Assembly: GCF_900021155.1 (NCBI RefSeq)
Contig: NZ_FCNT01000060.1
Span: 1-64,000, forward strand
From: Alistipes sp. CHKCI003
GTDB lineage: Bacteria > Bacteroidota > Bacteroidia > Bacteroidales > Rikenellaceae
Length of the DNA: 64,000 bases
Direction: 5' to 3'
Shown here: piece by piece, positions 27,513 through 37,748 of the stretch
Position numbering within the stretch: the first letter of the stretch is position 1
How the letters are laid out: every line of letters starts with the position of its first letter
Translations under genes and position numbers: made by a program
The notes under the pieces: model-generated
Told to the model about the DNA's origin: nothing
Databases searched by the model: none
The model's input: only the letters and a program-made list of their open reading frames with translations

Positions 27513-27727
27513 ACTTTTTTTTATTGGATAAAAAGGTCATGTCGTTCAATTTCTCTCCATCCCGCAATCCCCTCGTGCAACCGGTTTACGGTCCGCCGGC
27601 GACATCGCGGCGCGATGCCGGCAGTTCGTCGCCGCTCCTCGGCAGCGGGCCGGACTTCGTCCTGAAGTTCGTGTCCGTCGTGCCGCCGGCGTCGGCCGGC
27701 ATGCGGAGCCTTCTTGCGGATGCATGT

Positions 27728-30571
27728 TCAGAATTTCACCGAAGCGCCGATCGTGAAACTGCGGCCCGGATCGTACGTTTTGGTTACTTCCTTGCGTTCG
27801 TGGAGCGTGCCGCCGTCGTCCGTGAACTGGGGGAACTGGCACAGCTCCACCCGGTCGCAGATGAGGTCCTTGGCGCTCAGCCGCAGCTCCCAGCGTTTGC
27901 CCAGCCGTTTGGCGAGCACGAAATCGAGGGCGTTGCGCGGCATCTCGTACATGTCGGGAATGTCGTTGTCCACGCTGCCGCCCGACGAGAGATCCGTGCG
28001 GCCGATGCCGATGATGCGTTTGCCTATGCGGTTGTAGAGCACGCCTACGGTCAGCCCCGCCCGCTGCGGCTGATAGAAAAGTCCGCAGTTGACGATGTAG
28101 GGCGACTGTCCCTGCATCGGGCGGTCGTGCTCCATCGACGAAGAGTCGAAAAACACCCGGCTCTCGATGAGCGAGACGTTGAGCGACAGAGAGACGCAGG
28201 GCATCCCCATGAAGTCTAAGTTCTTGCGCACATCGAGCTCCACGCCGTAGGCACGGGCCCGGTCGGCGTTTTCGAAGGTGTAGGTGTAACTGCCGCCCGC
28301 ATCGCGGATCGTGGTTTCGATCGGGTGGCGGAAGTGTTTGTAGAAAACCGAGAGCGAGATGCACTCGCCGGCCGACGGATACCACTCGTAGCGCAGGTCG
28401 GCGTTGTGGACATAAGCGGCCGTGAGATCGGGATTGCCCATGATCATCGAGAAGAGGTCGAAATCGTAGAAGGTCGAAGCCGACACCTCGCGGAACTCGG
28501 GACGGTTGGTCGACATGCCGTAGGCGCCGCGCAGGAGGTGATTCTCGGCCAGAGAGAGCGTGGCGTTCACCGAGGGGAAAAAGTCGTCGTAGGTGTAGCT
28601 GCGGTCTTTCGAGGTCCATGCGTCGGTGCGTGTGTAGCTCGTCAGAGTCATGTCGCTGTGTTCGAACCGCACGCCGGCATAGACGTTCAGACGGCCCAGC
28701 GGCAGACTGACGGCGGCATAAGCCGCGGACAGCACGTTGCCGCCCTCGTAGCTGTTGCGGTTGTCGCTGTCGTCGTAGAGGTAGAGTTTGTCGGCGCCGA
28801 AATTCCCGGGCGTGAGGATTTGCGTTACGGGATCGCCGTAGGCGAAGTCGTCCGGCAGATTCGACGGGTCGAAGCGGTAGTAGAACGAACGGGCGCGGTA
28901 CGAGCGGGTGCGGTATTCGCCGTAGAGGCCCGCGCGGAGCTTCGGGGCGAAGGGACGGCCTTCGCGGAAGGTGTGCTCGTAGTTCACGGCCGCCGAAACG
29001 ATGTGCTCGGCCAATCGGGTGAAGTCGCGCTGCATCTGGTTCTGGTCGATCTGCATCTGACCGTAGCGGGGGTCGCCGTAGATGTCGTTCTGCTGGCGAT
29101 TGATGATCCGGCGGTCGGGCAGCTGCCGGTCGGCATAGGCGTAGCCGGCGTTCCAGTCGAGCCGTCCGCGGCCCAGATCGTGCACGCCGGCGAACTGTCC
29201 GTTGTAGGAGCTGCGGCCCGAGTAGTAGTATTCGGATTTCTCCTGATTGTAGAGCGACGAGATGTTCTGCCACCCCTCGCGGAAGGTGTAGCGGTTCTGT
29301 CCGATCCGGTTGAAGAGGTTGCGAAAATAGTAGCGGCTCGAACGCCGCACGTAGGCCAAGTTGAGCATGGCGCCCACCTTCACGTCGGTGCGGTACTGGT
29401 CGTCGGTATATTTGTAGAGGTATTCGGGTTTGTCCTCCTTCTTGTTGTAGATGCCGAAGCGCGAATTCTCCATATCGGTGCAGGTGCGCTCGGTGTAGCT
29501 GTAATTCAACGCCCCCGTGAGTGCGAACCGTTCGCCCTCGCGCAGGTTCCACGCACGGCCGAACGACGCCGTGAAGCGCTGGTCGGGGACGGCGCTCCGC
29601 CGGCGGACGCGCCAGTCGTTGCGGAAACCGTGGCGGGTCATATAGTTCACGACGGCGGCGTCGCCGTTGTCGAAACGGCCCGTCATACCGCCCCGCATCA
29701 TGCGGCTGCCGCTGCCGAAGCCGACGATGTCGGCGGCGGTGCCGCGGTTGTAGAGAAAGCCCCGGAAATGCGTGGCCGTATTGACGCCTGTGGAGTAGCT
29801 CAGCGACACCGTTTCGTCGGCGGGCATGTCTTTCGTGGCGATACGGATGAAGCCGCCCGAGAAATCGGCGGGGACTTCCGGCGCGGGAGACTTGAGGATC
29901 ATGATGTTCTCGATCTGCCCCGCAGGGATGATGTCGAACGAAAAGGCACGCGAATCGGCCTCGGAGCTGGGGACGGCCGCGCCGTTCACCCACACGTTGT
30001 TATAACGCTGCGAGAGCCCGCGGGCGATGATGAACTTGTCGTCGACGAGCGAGATGCCCGGGATGCGGCGCACGACCTCTCCCGCGTCGCGGTCCTGCGT
30101 TTTGCGGATCGTCTGACCCGAAACGCCGCTCATGACCGTCATGGCCTCGCGCACGTCGCGGTTCACGGCCACCTCGGAACCCGTGCGGCGCACGGCCGTT
30201 ACCACCACATCGCCGATCTGTTCGCTCTGTTCCCGGAGTGCGATGTCGATCCGCACCTCGCCGGCGGCGGCCCCGACGACTTCGATCCGCTGCGGTTCGT
30301 AAGCGATCATCGAGACGTCGAGCGTATAGCTCCCGGTCGCCAGACCGCGCAGCGCATAGCTGCCGTCGGGGCCGCTGGCGGTGCCTTGGGTCGTGCCCGA
30401 GACGAGGATCGTCGCTCCGACGACGGGCTGTCCCGTGGCGGCGTCGGTTACTGTGCCCACGATGGATGTCCGGGCGGGAAGCATCTGAGCGGCGAGCGTC
30501 TGAGCGGCGCACAGCAGGACCGTCGTCAAGACGGATCGGATGAATCGGGTCTTAGGTAAAATTCTCTTCAC
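27728..30571 (-). CDS. TonB-dependent outer membrane receptor (947 aa)
   Basis: The order is a signal peptide (to about residue 28), a carboxypeptidase-regulatory-like domain (about 35-115, SIVGTVTDAATGQPVVGAT), a plug domain (about 120-250) and a 22-stranded barrel ending in aromatic-terminated SFTIGASVKF. The plug contains RRIPGISLVDDKFIIARGL and the GLSQRYNNVWVNG turn seen in receptors that pair with beta-helix lipoproteins. It takes up a bound ligand through the outer membrane using TonB energy. Translation starts at a GTG at 30571; the -7 box 25 bases upstream supports this. No SusD-type protein is present, so it is not a classical polysaccharide locus. Confidence 0.9.
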   Translation of the reverse strand: MKRILPKTRFIRSVLTTVLLCAAQTLAAQMLPARTSIVGTVTDAATGQPVVGATILVSGTTQGTASGPDGSYALRGLATGSYTLDVSMIAYEPQRIEVVGAAAGEVRIDIALREQSEQIGDVVVTAVRRTGSEVAVNRDVREAMTVMSGVSGQTIRKTQDRDAGEVVRRIPGISLVDDKFIIARGLSQRYNNVWVNGAAVPSSEADSRAFSFDIIPAGQIENIMILKSPAPEVPADFSGGFIRIATKDMPADETVSLSYSTGVNTATHFRGFLYNRGTAADIVGFGSGSRMMRGGMTGRFDNGDAAVVNYMTRHGFRNDWRVRRRSAVPDQRFTASFGRAWNLREGERFALTGALNYSYTERTCTDMENSRFGIYNKKEDKPEYLYKYTDDQYRTDVKVGAMLNLAYVRRSSRYYFRNLFNRIGQNRYTFREGWQNISSLYNQEKSEYYYSGRSSYNGQFAGVHDLGRGRLDWNAGYAYADRQLPDRRIINRQQNDIYGDPRYGQMQIDQNQMQRDFTRLAEHIVSAAVNYEHTFREGRPFAPKLRAGLYGEYRTRSYRARSFYYRFDPSNLPDDFAYGDPVTQILTPGNFGADKLYLYDDSDNRNSYEGGNVLSAAYAAVSLPLGRLNVYAGVRFEHSDMTLTSYTRTDAWTSKDRSYTYDDFFPSVNATLSLAENHLLRGAYGMSTNRPEFREVSASTFYDFDLFSMIMGNPDLTAAYVHNADLRYEWYPSAGECISLSVFYKHFRHPIETTIRDAGGSYTYTFENADRARAYGVELDVRKNLDFMGMPCVSLSLNVSLIESRVFFDSSSMEHDRPMQGQSPYIVNCGLFYQPQRAGLTVGVLYNRIGKRIIGIGRTDLSSGGSVDNDIPDMYEMPRNALDFVLAKRLGKRWELRLSAKDLICDRVELCQFPQFTDDGGTLHERKEVTKTYDPGRSFTIGASVKF

Positions 30572-30596
30572 GTCGTATCACTGTTTGTTTACGCCG

Positions 30597-30604
30597 CAAA
30601 AGTA
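30597..30604 (-). promoter_or_regulatory. -7 box TACTTTTG for the TonB receptor
   Basis: It matches TAnnTTTG on the minus strand and lies 25 bases upstream of the GTG start. No clear -33 TTTG is seen. Confidence 0.55.
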
Positions 30605-31056
30605 CCCGCCGACTGTTTCACGCCCGTAAAGGCTCCGTTACGATCGCAAGACCTCTCGGTTGCACCTCCATGACAAACCGCCCCGCGGCGATCCGCAGGA
30701 ACGTTTTTCGAGGTTTCGGGTATTGCAGAAAACCGCGAAAGTAGGTCCGGATCCGCCCCACGCATGCGCAACGGGGTCGTCCGGACGATACGGACACCCC
30801 TTCTTCATCGGGCGGGTTCTCCGCCCTCGCGCTTCGCGCAACCACTTGCAGGCTACGACGCCTATCAAACGTTCGACGATAGGACGACCGGCAGGATTCA
30901 ACGCCTGCACGGCATGCAACGCTGCGAACGGTTCGGCCGTGCGGAGACAGACCGCGCCCCTAAGCACCGGGGAGGACAAGGAGGCGACGGGCATACATGT
31001 CCGAGGCGACAGAGACGACGAAGCCGCAATGGAGGCGGGGGCGAGATCGTCCGTGC
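30605..31056. other. GC-rich spacer
   Basis: I see no gene here. It lies between the receptor promoter and the guaA terminator. Confidence 0.5.
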
Positions 31057-31098
31057 AAAAAAAACAGGGACCCGCGCACGAACGCGAATCCCTGTTCG
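31057..31098 (-). terminator. guaA terminator
   Basis: On the minus strand AACAGGGATTCGCG pairs with CGCGGGTCCCTGTT around a short loop. A run of eight T overlaps the end. It lies about 27 bases past the guaA stop. Confidence 0.85.
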
Positions 31099-31124
31099 AA
31101 CACCGCCACGATGCGGCGCTTCGG

Positions 31125-32651
31125 CTACTCCCACTCGATCGTTGCGGGCGGTTTCGAGGAGATGTCGTAAACGACGCGGTTCACGCCGCGCACCTTGTTG
31201 ATGATCTCGTTCGACACGTCGGAGAGAAACTCGTAGGGCAGATGCACCCAATCGGCCGTCATGCCGTCGGTCGAAGCGACGGCACGCAGCGCCACGCAGC
31301 TCTCGTAGGTCCGCTCGTCGCCCATCACGCCCACGCTCCGCACGGGCAGCAGGATCGCTCCGGCCTGCCAGACCTTGTCGTAAAGTCCCGCAGCACGCAG
31401 CGCGTCGATGTAGATCTTGTCCACATTCTGCAGGATTTCGACCTTCTCGGGCGTGATCTCTCCAAGGATGCGGATCGCAAGACCCGGCCCCGGAAAGGGA
31501 TGGCGTCCGATCAGCCGTTCGGAGATGCCGAGCGAACGACCCACGCGGCGCACCTCGTCCTTGAAGAGCAGCCGCAGCGGCTCGACGATCCCGAGGTGCA
31601 TCTTCTCGGGCAGGCCGCCGACGTTGTGGTGCGACTTGATCGTGGCCGAGGGGCCGTTCACCGAGCACGACTCGATCACGTCGGGATAGATCGTCCCCTG
31701 CCCCAGCCAGCGCACGTGCTCGATCCGCTGCGCCTCGTCGTTGAAGACCTCCACGAAGTCGCGGCCGATGATCTTGCGCTTGCGCTCCGGGTCGCTCACG
31801 CCCGCGAGGTCGCCGAGGAACTTCGCACCCGCTTTGACACCCTTGACGTTGAGCCCCATATCCTTATAGGATTCGAGCACCTCGTCGAACTCGCCCTTGC
31901 GCAGCAGACCCGAATCGACGAAAATACAATAGAGATTCCGGCCGACGGCCTTGTGGAGCAGCACGGCGGCCACCGTGGAGTCCACGCCGCCCGAAAGGCC
32001 CAGCACCACCCGGTCGTCGCCCAGCTTCGCGCGCAGATCGCGCACGGTCGCTTCGACGAAGCTCTCCGGCGTCCACGTCTGCGCGCATCCGCAGATGCCG
32101 ACCACGAAGTTCCGGAGCAGCTGCGTGCCGTCGGTCGAGTGGTAGACCTCGGGATGGAACTGGATGCCCCACGTCCGCTCGCCCTCCACGCGGAAGGCGG
32201 CCACGCGGACATCCTCCGTTCCGGCGATGAGCCGGTAGGAAACCGGCACGGAGGTGATCGTATCCCCGTGCGACATCCAGACCTGCGTGGTGCGGGGCAG
32301 GCCATGCATCAGCGGGTCCTGCGCATCGCCCACCGTCAGCATCGCACGGCCGTACTCGCGGCTCGGCGCAGGGTTCACCTCGCCGCCGAAAGCGTGGGCG
32401 AGGTATTGTGCGCCGTAGCAGACGCCCAGCAGCGGAAGCCGCCCCTTGATGGCCGACAGATCGGGATCAGGGGCATGCTCGTCCCGCACCGAATAGGGAC
32501 TGCCCGAGAGGATCACCCCCCGCACCGAAGCGTCTATGGCCGGTATCTTGTCGAAGGGGTGGATCTCGCAATAGACGTTCAGCTCGCGCACACGCCGCGC
32601 GATGAGCTGCGTGTACTGCGAACCGAAGTCGAGAATCAGGATTTTTTCCAT
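31125..32651 (-). CDS. guaA: GMP synthase (glutamine-hydrolysing), 508 aa
   Basis: It converts XMP to GMP using ATP and glutamine. The N-terminal class I amidotransferase domain has the nucleophile Cys in [11 protein letters not shown] near residue 81 and HPEVYHS near 170. The PP-loop synthetase domain has [14 protein letters not shown] near 223. The C-terminal dimerisation domain ends in KPPATIEWE. The length is normal for the family. The start at 32651 gives [15 protein letters not shown]; upstream in-frame codons are not conserved. It lies 175 bases downstream of guaB on the same strand, so the two guanine steps are next to each other and may share transcription. A strong terminator follows. 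Confidence 0.97.
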   Translation of the reverse strand: MEKILILDFGSQYTQLIARRVRELNVYCEIHPFDKIPAIDASVRGVILSGSPYSVRDEHAPDPDLSAIKGRLPLLGVCYGAQYLAHAFGGEVNPAPSREYGRAMLTVGDAQDPLMHGLPRTTQVWMSHGDTITSVPVSYRLIAGTEDVRVAAFRVEGERTWGIQFHPEVYHSTDGTQLLRNFVVGICGCAQTWTPESFVEATVRDLRAKLGDDRVVLGLSGGVDSTVAAVLLHKAVGRNLYCIFVDSGLLRKGEFDEVLESYKDMGLNVKGVKAGAKFLGDLAGVSDPERKRKIIGRDFVEVFNDEAQRIEHVRWLGQGTIYPDVIESCSVNGPSATIKSHHNVGGLPEKMHLGIVEPLRLLFKDEVRRVGRSLGISERLIGRHPFPGPGLAIRILGEITPEKVEILQNVDKIYIDALRAAGLYDKVWQAGAILLPVRSVGVMGDERTYESCVALRAVASTDGMTADWVHLPYEFLSDVSNEIINKVRGVNRVVYDISSKPPATIEWE

Positions 32652-32826
32652 ATCTGTTATATTCAGTATCTTGTTTTCGACCGGCGACTCCATGCGTCCG
32701 CGTGCACCGGAAATTCCGGTCCCGAGTTCAGTCCGGTCCGGCCCTGTACGGAAATCTGCGCGCAACGAGTTCGACGTTGCCTCCGCAGGGTCGGCAGCTC
32801 GGCAGTTCGTCGCAGCCTCCGATGCA

Positions 32827-34302
32827 TCAGCGCTCGCTGCTGTAGTTGGGGGCCTCGCGCGTGATGGCCACGTCGTGCGGATGGCTCTCGTTCATGCCCG
32901 ATGCGGTGATGCGGATGAACTTCGCCCGCTGCAAGGCCGCGATGTCGGGCGCGCCGCAATAGCCCATGCCGGCGCGGATGCCGCCGATGAGCTGGTAGAC
33001 CGTCTCGCTCAGCGTCCCCTTGTAGGGCACGCGAGCCACGATCCCCTCGGGTACGAGCTTGTTGATGTTGCCCTCGCAACCTTTCTGGAAGTAGCGGTCG
33101 GCCGAGCCGGCCTTCATGGCGTCGATCGACCCCATGCCGCGGTAGGACTTGAACTTGCGGCCGTTGTAGATGATCGTCTCGCCCGGAGCCTCTTCGGTGC
33201 CGGCGAACATCGAACCGATCATCACGCAGTCGCCGCCCGCGGCCAGCGCCTTCACGATGTCGCCCGAGTAGCGCAGTCCGCCGTCGGCGATCACCGGCAC
33301 GCCGGCCTTCTTCGCCTCGGAGGCCGCGGCGTAGATGGCCGACAGCTGCGGCACGCCGACGCCGGCGATGATGCGCGTGGTGCAGATCGACCCCGGACCT
33401 ATGCCGACCTTCACGCCGTCGGCGCCCGCTTCGATGAGGAACTTCGCGGCTTCGGCCGTGGCGATGTTTCCCGCCACCACGTCGAGACCCGGGAACGCCG
33501 CCTTGATCTCGCGGAGCTTCGCGGCGATGTTGGCCGAATGTCCGTGCGCCGAGTCGAGCACCACGGCGTCCACGTCCTCCTCGACCAGCGCCCGCACGCG
33601 GTCCATCGCATCGGGCGTGATGCCGATGCCGGCCGCCACGCGCAGACGGCCCTTGGCGTCCTTGCAGGCATTGGGATGATCCTGCACCTTCGTTATGTCC
33701 TTATAGGTAATCAACCCCACCAGCCGTCCGTCGTCGTCCACCACGGGGAGCTTCTCGATCTTGTTGGCGAGCAGCACGCCGGCGGCATGCTCCAGCTCGG
33801 AGCTGTGGGTCGTAACGAGCCCCTCCTTGGTCATCACGTCCTCGATGCGGCGGCCCATGTCGCGCTGGAAGCGCAGGTCGCGGTTCGTAACGATGCCGAT
33901 CAGCCGGTTGCGCCCGTCCACCACGGGAATGCCGCCGATCCGGTTCTCCTGCATCAGGTGCAGGGCGTCGCCCACGGTGTGCTCTTTCGAGATGGTGATC
34001 GGATCGTAGATCATGCCGTTCTCGGCACGCTTCACTCGGCGGACATGAGCGGCCTGTTCGGCGATCGTCATATTCTTGTGGATCACGCCGATCCCCCCTT
34101 CGCGGGCCAGCGCGATCGCCAGCGGCGCCTCGGTAACGGTGTCCATGGCCGCGGACACGACGGGGATGTTGAGCGGGATATTGCGCGAAAAATGCGTCTC
34201 GACGGAGACTTCGCGCGGCAACACTTCCGAATAGGCGGGCACGAGCAGCACGTCGTCGAACGTAAGTCCTTCGGGCTGCACCCTTTCATTGATAAATGAC
34301 AT
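32827..34302 (-). CDS. guaB: IMP dehydrogenase (491 aa)
   Basis: It oxidises IMP to XMP with NAD, the first committed step to GMP. The TIM barrel opens with [17 protein letters not shown]. Two CBS domains are inserted at about 95-205 ([20 protein letters not shown]). The catalytic loop is [10 protein letters not shown] near 303, with the active Cys in it. The flap region follows RYFQKG with a Bacteroidota-type variation. The end is NYSSER. The start [12 protein letters not shown] at 34302 agrees with the family; the -7 box lies 25 bases upstream. guaA follows on the same strand. Confidence 0.97.
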   Translation of the reverse strand: MSFINERVQPEGLTFDDVLLVPAYSEVLPREVSVETHFSRNIPLNIPVVSAAMDTVTEAPLAIALAREGGIGVIHKNMTIAEQAAHVRRVKRAENGMIYDPITISKEHTVGDALHLMQENRIGGIPVVDGRNRLIGIVTNRDLRFQRDMGRRIEDVMTKEGLVTTHSSELEHAAGVLLANKIEKLPVVDDDGRLVGLITYKDITKVQDHPNACKDAKGRLRVAAGIGITPDAMDRVRALVEEDVDAVVLDSAHGHSANIAAKLREIKAAFPGLDVVAGNIATAEAAKFLIEAGADGVKVGIGPGSICTTRIIAGVGVPQLSAIYAAASEAKKAGVPVIADGGLRYSGDIVKALAAGGDCVMIGSMFAGTEEAPGETIIYNGRKFKSYRGMGSIDAMKAGSADRYFQKGCEGNINKLVPEGIVARVPYKGTLSETVYQLIGGIRAGMGYCGAPDIAALQRAKFIRITASGMNESHPHDVAITREAPNYSSER

Positions 34303-34327
34303 AATGAACGCGGATTTTTGTTGCCTG

Positions 34328-34335
34328 CAAAAGTA
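34328..34335 (-). promoter_or_regulatory. -7 box TACTTTTG of guaB
   Basis: It matches TAnnTTTG on the minus strand, 25 bases before the guaB ATG. A TTTG lies 23 bases further upstream (34362-34359), a slightly wide but acceptable spacing. Confidence 0.65.
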
Positions 34336-34463
34336 AGCATTTTTTTCCGAACTGCCGACAAACGGGACCGATGTTGTCAAAAAAAATTCCGGTACGGCAT
34401 CCTCTTCCGCCCCGACTTGCGCCCGATCCGCCCTTTATGCAGCCGGATCGGACGCAAAACGAT

Positions 34464-34471
34464 TATCTTTG
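34464..34471 (+). promoter_or_regulatory. -7 box TATCTTTG upstream of the bile-acid symporter gene
   Basis: It matches TAnnTTTG on the plus strand, about 225 bases before the symporter ATG, leaving a long leader that contains a short ORF. Confidence 0.5.
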
Positions 34472-34580
34472 CACCGCCGTATCGCCGCATCGGCCATGAT
34501 CCCTAAAGAGCCGCAATCCGGAGGACGACGAAGATCATACGACCCATTTTCGTCGAATCGCACGCGGAGAGGCACTCCCC

Positions 34581-34700
34581 ATGGACTTCGACGAGGCGAA
34601 AAACGAACTGTCCGAAACTGAGACCGCGACCGGAATTTTCGGCACATTCAATAGAACGAACGACATAAGTCAAAAACAGACAACTCGAAACCTACGATGA
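34581..34700 (+). CDS. Candidate 39-codon leader ORF coupled to the symporter
   Basis: It starts ATG GAC TTC GAC and encodes an acidic then polar peptide (MDFDEAKNELSETETATG). Its TGA overlaps the symporter ATG as ATGA. Overlap and position suggest translational coupling. No family is known and it may be chance. Confidence 0.3.
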   Translation: MDFDEAKNELSETETATGIFGTFNRTNDISQKQTTRNLR

Positions 34701-35557
34701 ACACGATCTGGATCGTACTGCCCATTCTCCTCGTACTGATGTTCCAACTGGGCATCGAACTCGACCGCGAGGCATTCGCCCGCGTTCTGCACCGCCCCGC
34801 CGCCGTGGCGGTCGGCCTCGCAGGCCAACTCGTGCTGCTGCCGCTGCTCGCTTTCGGCATAGCCTCGGTGTTCCGTCTGCCGCCCCACTTCTTTCTGGGG
34901 CTGGTGCTCGTGGCCTGCTGTCCGGGCGGCAGCTCGTCCAACGTCTTCTCGCTGCTGGCCAAAGGCGACGTGGCTCTCTCCGTTACGCTCACGGCGCTGA
35001 GCAGCGTCATCACGCTCTTCACGATCCCCGTCGTCATGGAGTTCGCGGCGCGATTCGTCTCGCTGCACACCGATCTGGCGATCGACCTGCCGGCAGGCAA
35101 ACTGCTCGTGCAGAACATCGTGCTGCTGTTTCTGCCGATGGCTGCCGGCGCTCTCTTCCGCCACCTCAGACCCGCCGCGGCAGCACGCTGCGCCGCGCTG
35201 CTCAAACGATTCGCCTTTCCGGCACTCATGCTGCTCGCCGCCGTCTTTTTCCTCCAGTACGCCCGCACGATCCTCCGGAACCTCGGGCTGCTGGGAGGAG
35301 CGACTGTCGTGCTGCTTCTCACGGCCATGTCCGCGGGCGGAGTACTGGCACGCATGTTCCGGCTCGGCCGTGCCGTGCGCCGCACGATCGTGATCGAAGT
35401 CGGCATGCAGAACGCCGCACAGGCGATCGCAATAGCCACCTCGCCTTTCCTCTACGGCAGCGGCGAAATGGCCATTCCGGCCATCATCTACGCGCTGGCG
35501 ATGAACGTCGTCCTGCTGACCTATCTCCGGCTGCTCCGCCGGCGGGACTGCGCCTGA
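34697..35557 (+). CDS. Bile acid:sodium symporter family protein (286 aa)
   Basis: The protein has about nine to ten hydrophobic helices, starting MNTIWIVLPILLVLMFQLG. It carries the two crossing motifs of the BASS family: CCPGGSSSNVFSLLAKGDVALS near residue 75 and EVGMQNAAQAIAIA near 235, which hold the sodium sites. It would import an organic anion together with sodium at the inner membrane. Bacterial members carry bile acids, pantoate or other keto acids. panB lies about 700 bases away on the opposite strand, so pantoate is as plausible as bile acid here. The ATG at 34697 overlaps the stop of a short leader ORF. Confidence 0.85.
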   Translation: MNTIWIVLPILLVLMFQLGIELDREAFARVLHRPAAVAVGLAGQLVLLPLLAFGIASVFRLPPHFFLGLVLVACCPGGSSSNVFSLLAKGDVALSVTLTALSSVITLFTIPVVMEFAARFVSLHTDLAIDLPAGKLLVQNIVLLFLPMAAGALFRHLRPAAAARCAALLKRFAFPALMLLAAVFFLQYARTILRNLGLLGGATVVLLLTAMSAGGVLARMFRLGRAVRRTIVIEVGMQNAAQAIAIATSPFLYGSGEMAIPAIIYALAMNVVLLTYLRLLRRRDCA

Positions 35558-36264
35558 GCGCTCAGCCCCCTTACGCACGACCTTCGCACGACGCCGAAGC
35601 CCGTTCCGCCCGGTCCGGAGGCATTCGCCGTCCGGCACGGGCGGTTGAAATGCACGGCCCGGAGACGACGCATCGTCCGCCAGACCGAAGCGCCGGCGGC
35701 AGGACGAGCACGATCTTTCGGAACGAAATACGATCCGCCGCAGACGGAGGGCGGCGAACCGGCGACATCGCCAAAGCGGTTCGGACGAGACGACGAAAAT
35801 TTTTCCGGGACCTTTCAGTGCCGAAGGGTCCCCGCCCGACGCCCCGCAGCACAAACGCGAAAACCCCAAACTCTCATTTCCGCGCAAGGAGCAGGGACCC
35901 GGGCGCAGCGAACTGTCATTCCGCACAACCCTCTTCCCTCCGGACGTCGGAAAAGACGCCGCGCAACCCTTCGGACCGGGAACCGATAGGTAACGGGATC
36001 GGTTCACGGCCCTGAGACCCGAGCCGCTCGCGCAGCGGGACAAGGGTATGGCGACGCCCCGGCGAGCAGCGAGCTGTCCGCAGCCCGCCCGCCTTCGGCC
36101 CCACGCTGTCGCCCGTCTCGGGCGTTGGGCCGGCGGCCCCGTTTTTTCCGGCATTCGGCCGTTTCGGATACGTTTCGGCAGGACAAAAGGGTCGAAAAGA
36201 AAAATGCTGCGCCCATCCCCGGCATCGAAAGACGGGATCGCGGCCTGCGCGGCCCGCCCCACTC
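35558..36264. other. GC-rich spacer between convergent genes
   Basis: I see no convincing gene in about 700 bases. A GGGACC/GGTCCC hairpin lies near 35810-35835 but has no long T run. Confidence 0.5.
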
Positions 36265-37080
36265 TCAATACTGCTCCTGTTCGCCGGGAAAACCGCCCGT
36301 CTTGACGTCGCCCACGTAGCGGGTTACGGCATCGGTCATCACCGCGTGCAGATCGGCATAGCGGCGCAGAAAGCGGGGCGAGAAGCCCTTGTTGATGCCC
36401 AGCATGTCGTGGATCACGAGCACCTGCCCGTCGCATCCGCCGCCGGCGCCGATGCCGATCGTCGGGACCGGTATCTCGCGCGTAACCTGCGCGGCGAGCG
36501 ACGCCGGTATCTTCTCCAGCACGATGCCGAAGCACCCCGCTTCGCTCAGCAGACGCGCATCGCGCACGAGCTTGGCCGCCTCGGCCTCTTCGCGCGCACG
36601 CACGGCATAGGTGCCGAACTTATGGATCGACTGCGGCGTCAGCCCCAGATGGCCCATGACGGGGATGCCGGCCGAGAGGATGCGCTGCACGGATTCGAGA
36701 ATCTCCTCGCCGCCCTCCATCTTCACGGCATCGGCCTCGGTCTCCTTCATGATCCGCACGGCCGAGTCGAGCGCCACCTTCGAGTTGCCCTGATAGGTCC
36801 CGAACGGCAGGTCGACCACCACCAGCGCACGCTCCACGGCGCGCACCACCGAGCGGGCATGGTAGATCATCATATCGAGCGTGATGGGCACCGTGGTTTC
36901 GTAGCCGGCCATGACGTTGGCGGCCGAATCGCCCACGAGGATCACGTCCACGCCGGCGGCGTCGACGATACGGGCCATCGAATAGTCGTAGGAGGTGAGC
37001 ATGGCGATCTTCTCGCCCCGCTGTTTCATCTCCGTCAGGCGGTAGGTCGTAACGGCCCGCACCGTGCTTTCAACAGACAT
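36265..37080 (-). CDS. panB: 3-methyl-2-oxobutanoate hydroxymethyltransferase (271 aa)
   Basis: It makes ketopantoate from alpha-ketoisovalerate and methylene-tetrahydrofolate, the first step to pantothenate and coenzyme A. The barrel shows [19 protein letters not shown], the metal-site region [16 protein letters not shown] near 49, VKMEGGEE near 118, GHLGLTPQS near 142 and VLEKIP with the catalytic Glu near 187. The C-terminal [14 protein letters not shown] is also typical. The length is normal. It follows the SpoU-type methylase gene by 36 bases on the same strand and probably shares its promoter. No panC is nearby. Confidence 0.96.
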   Translation of the reverse strand: MSVESTVRAVTTYRLTEMKQRGEKIAMLTSYDYSMARIVDAAGVDVILVGDSAANVMAGYETTVPITLDMMIYHARSVVRAVERALVVVDLPFGTYQGNSKVALDSAVRIMKETEADAVKMEGGEEILESVQRILSAGIPVMGHLGLTPQSIHKFGTYAVRAREEAEAAKLVRDARLLSEAGCFGIVLEKIPASLAAQVTREIPVPTIGIGAGGGCDGQVLVIHDMLGINKGFSPRFLRRYADLHAVMTDAVTRYVGDVKTGGFPGEQEQY

Positions 37081-37116
37081 AATCGTTTCGTTTTTGAGGT
37101 TTCGAATGCGGCAAAG

Positions 37117-37653
37117 TTAGCGTTTCGGTCCGATTCGGCAAAAGAAATCCCACAAAACGACTCCGGCCGAGACCGAAACGTTGAGCGAGTGTTTCGTACC
37201 GGCCTGCGGGATCTCCACGGCGCCGTCGCAGAGGTCCACGACCTCCTGCGCCACACCCTCGACCTCGTTGCCGAAGACGAGCGCATAACGCCGCCCGGGT
37301 TCGGCGCGGAATGCGTCGAGCCGGACGGCCCCCTCGACCTGCTCGACGGCCAGCACGCAGCACCCCTCCCCGCTGAGACGGCGGACGCATTCGGCGGCGC
37401 TCCGCTCGCGGCACCACGCCACCGTCAGCTCGGCGCCGAGCGCCGTCTTGTGGATCTCGCGCGCCGGCGGCGCGGGGGTGATCCCGCACAGACAGATCCG
37501 CTCGACGGCGAAGGCGTCGCCCGTGCGGAAAAAGGCGCCGACGTTCTGCGCCGACCGCACGTTGTCGAGCACCACCGTCAGAGGCATGCGCTCCATGCGG
37601 GCGAACTCCTCGGGCGTGGGACGCCCCAACTCTTCGTTCGTGATCTTACGCAT
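37117..37653 (-). CDS. SpoU/TrmH-family RNA 2'-O-methyltransferase (178 aa)
   Basis: This SPOUT-class methylase acts on tRNA or rRNA ribose. Motif 1 is LDNVRSAQNVGAFFRTGDAF near residue 29, with the catalytic Asn and Arg. Motif 2 is YALVFGNEVEGV near 125. Motif 3, IPQAGTKHSLNVSVSAGVVLWDFF near 147, forms the knot and SAM site. There is no extra RNA-binding N-domain, so it is a minimal member whose exact target cannot be read from the sequence. The promoter has a clear -7 box 23 bases upstream, and panB follows. Confidence 0.9.
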   Translation of the reverse strand: MRKITNEELGRPTPEEFARMERMPLTVVLDNVRSAQNVGAFFRTGDAFAVERICLCGITPAPPAREIHKTALGAELTVAWCRERSAAECVRRLSGEGCCVLAVEQVEGAVRLDAFRAEPGRRYALVFGNEVEGVAQEVVDLCDGAVEIPQAGTKHSLNVSVSAGVVLWDFFCRIGPKR

Positions 37654-37676
37654 AGTCCGTTCCGATATTTCGGGGT

Positions 37677-37684
37677 CAAAAGTA
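37677..37684 (-). promoter_or_regulatory. -7 box TACTTTTG for the methylase-panB operon
   Basis: It matches TAnnTTTG on the minus strand, 23 bases before the methylase ATG. Confidence 0.6.
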
Positions 37685-37705
37685 GTTATTTCGGAGAATT
37701 ATCCC

Positions 37706-37713
37706 TAATTTTG
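37706..37713 (+). promoter_or_regulatory. -7 box TAATTTTG for the outer-membrane protein gene
   Basis: It matches TAnnTTTG on the plus strand, 35 bases before the ATG at 37749, in a divergent 95-base gap. Confidence 0.55.
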
Positions 37714-37748
37714 AGGCCGCTAATTCACCAACGCACACGTAACGCCCT

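Noticed and set aside
27546-29993. 815-codon frame overlapping the TonB receptor
   Set aside because: It is Arg/Pro/His-rich and in a different frame from the receptor, which has clear domains.
30660-32864. Long plus-strand frame opposite guaA
   Set aside because: It is His/Arg/Ala-rich shadow sequence; guaA on the minus strand explains the region fully.
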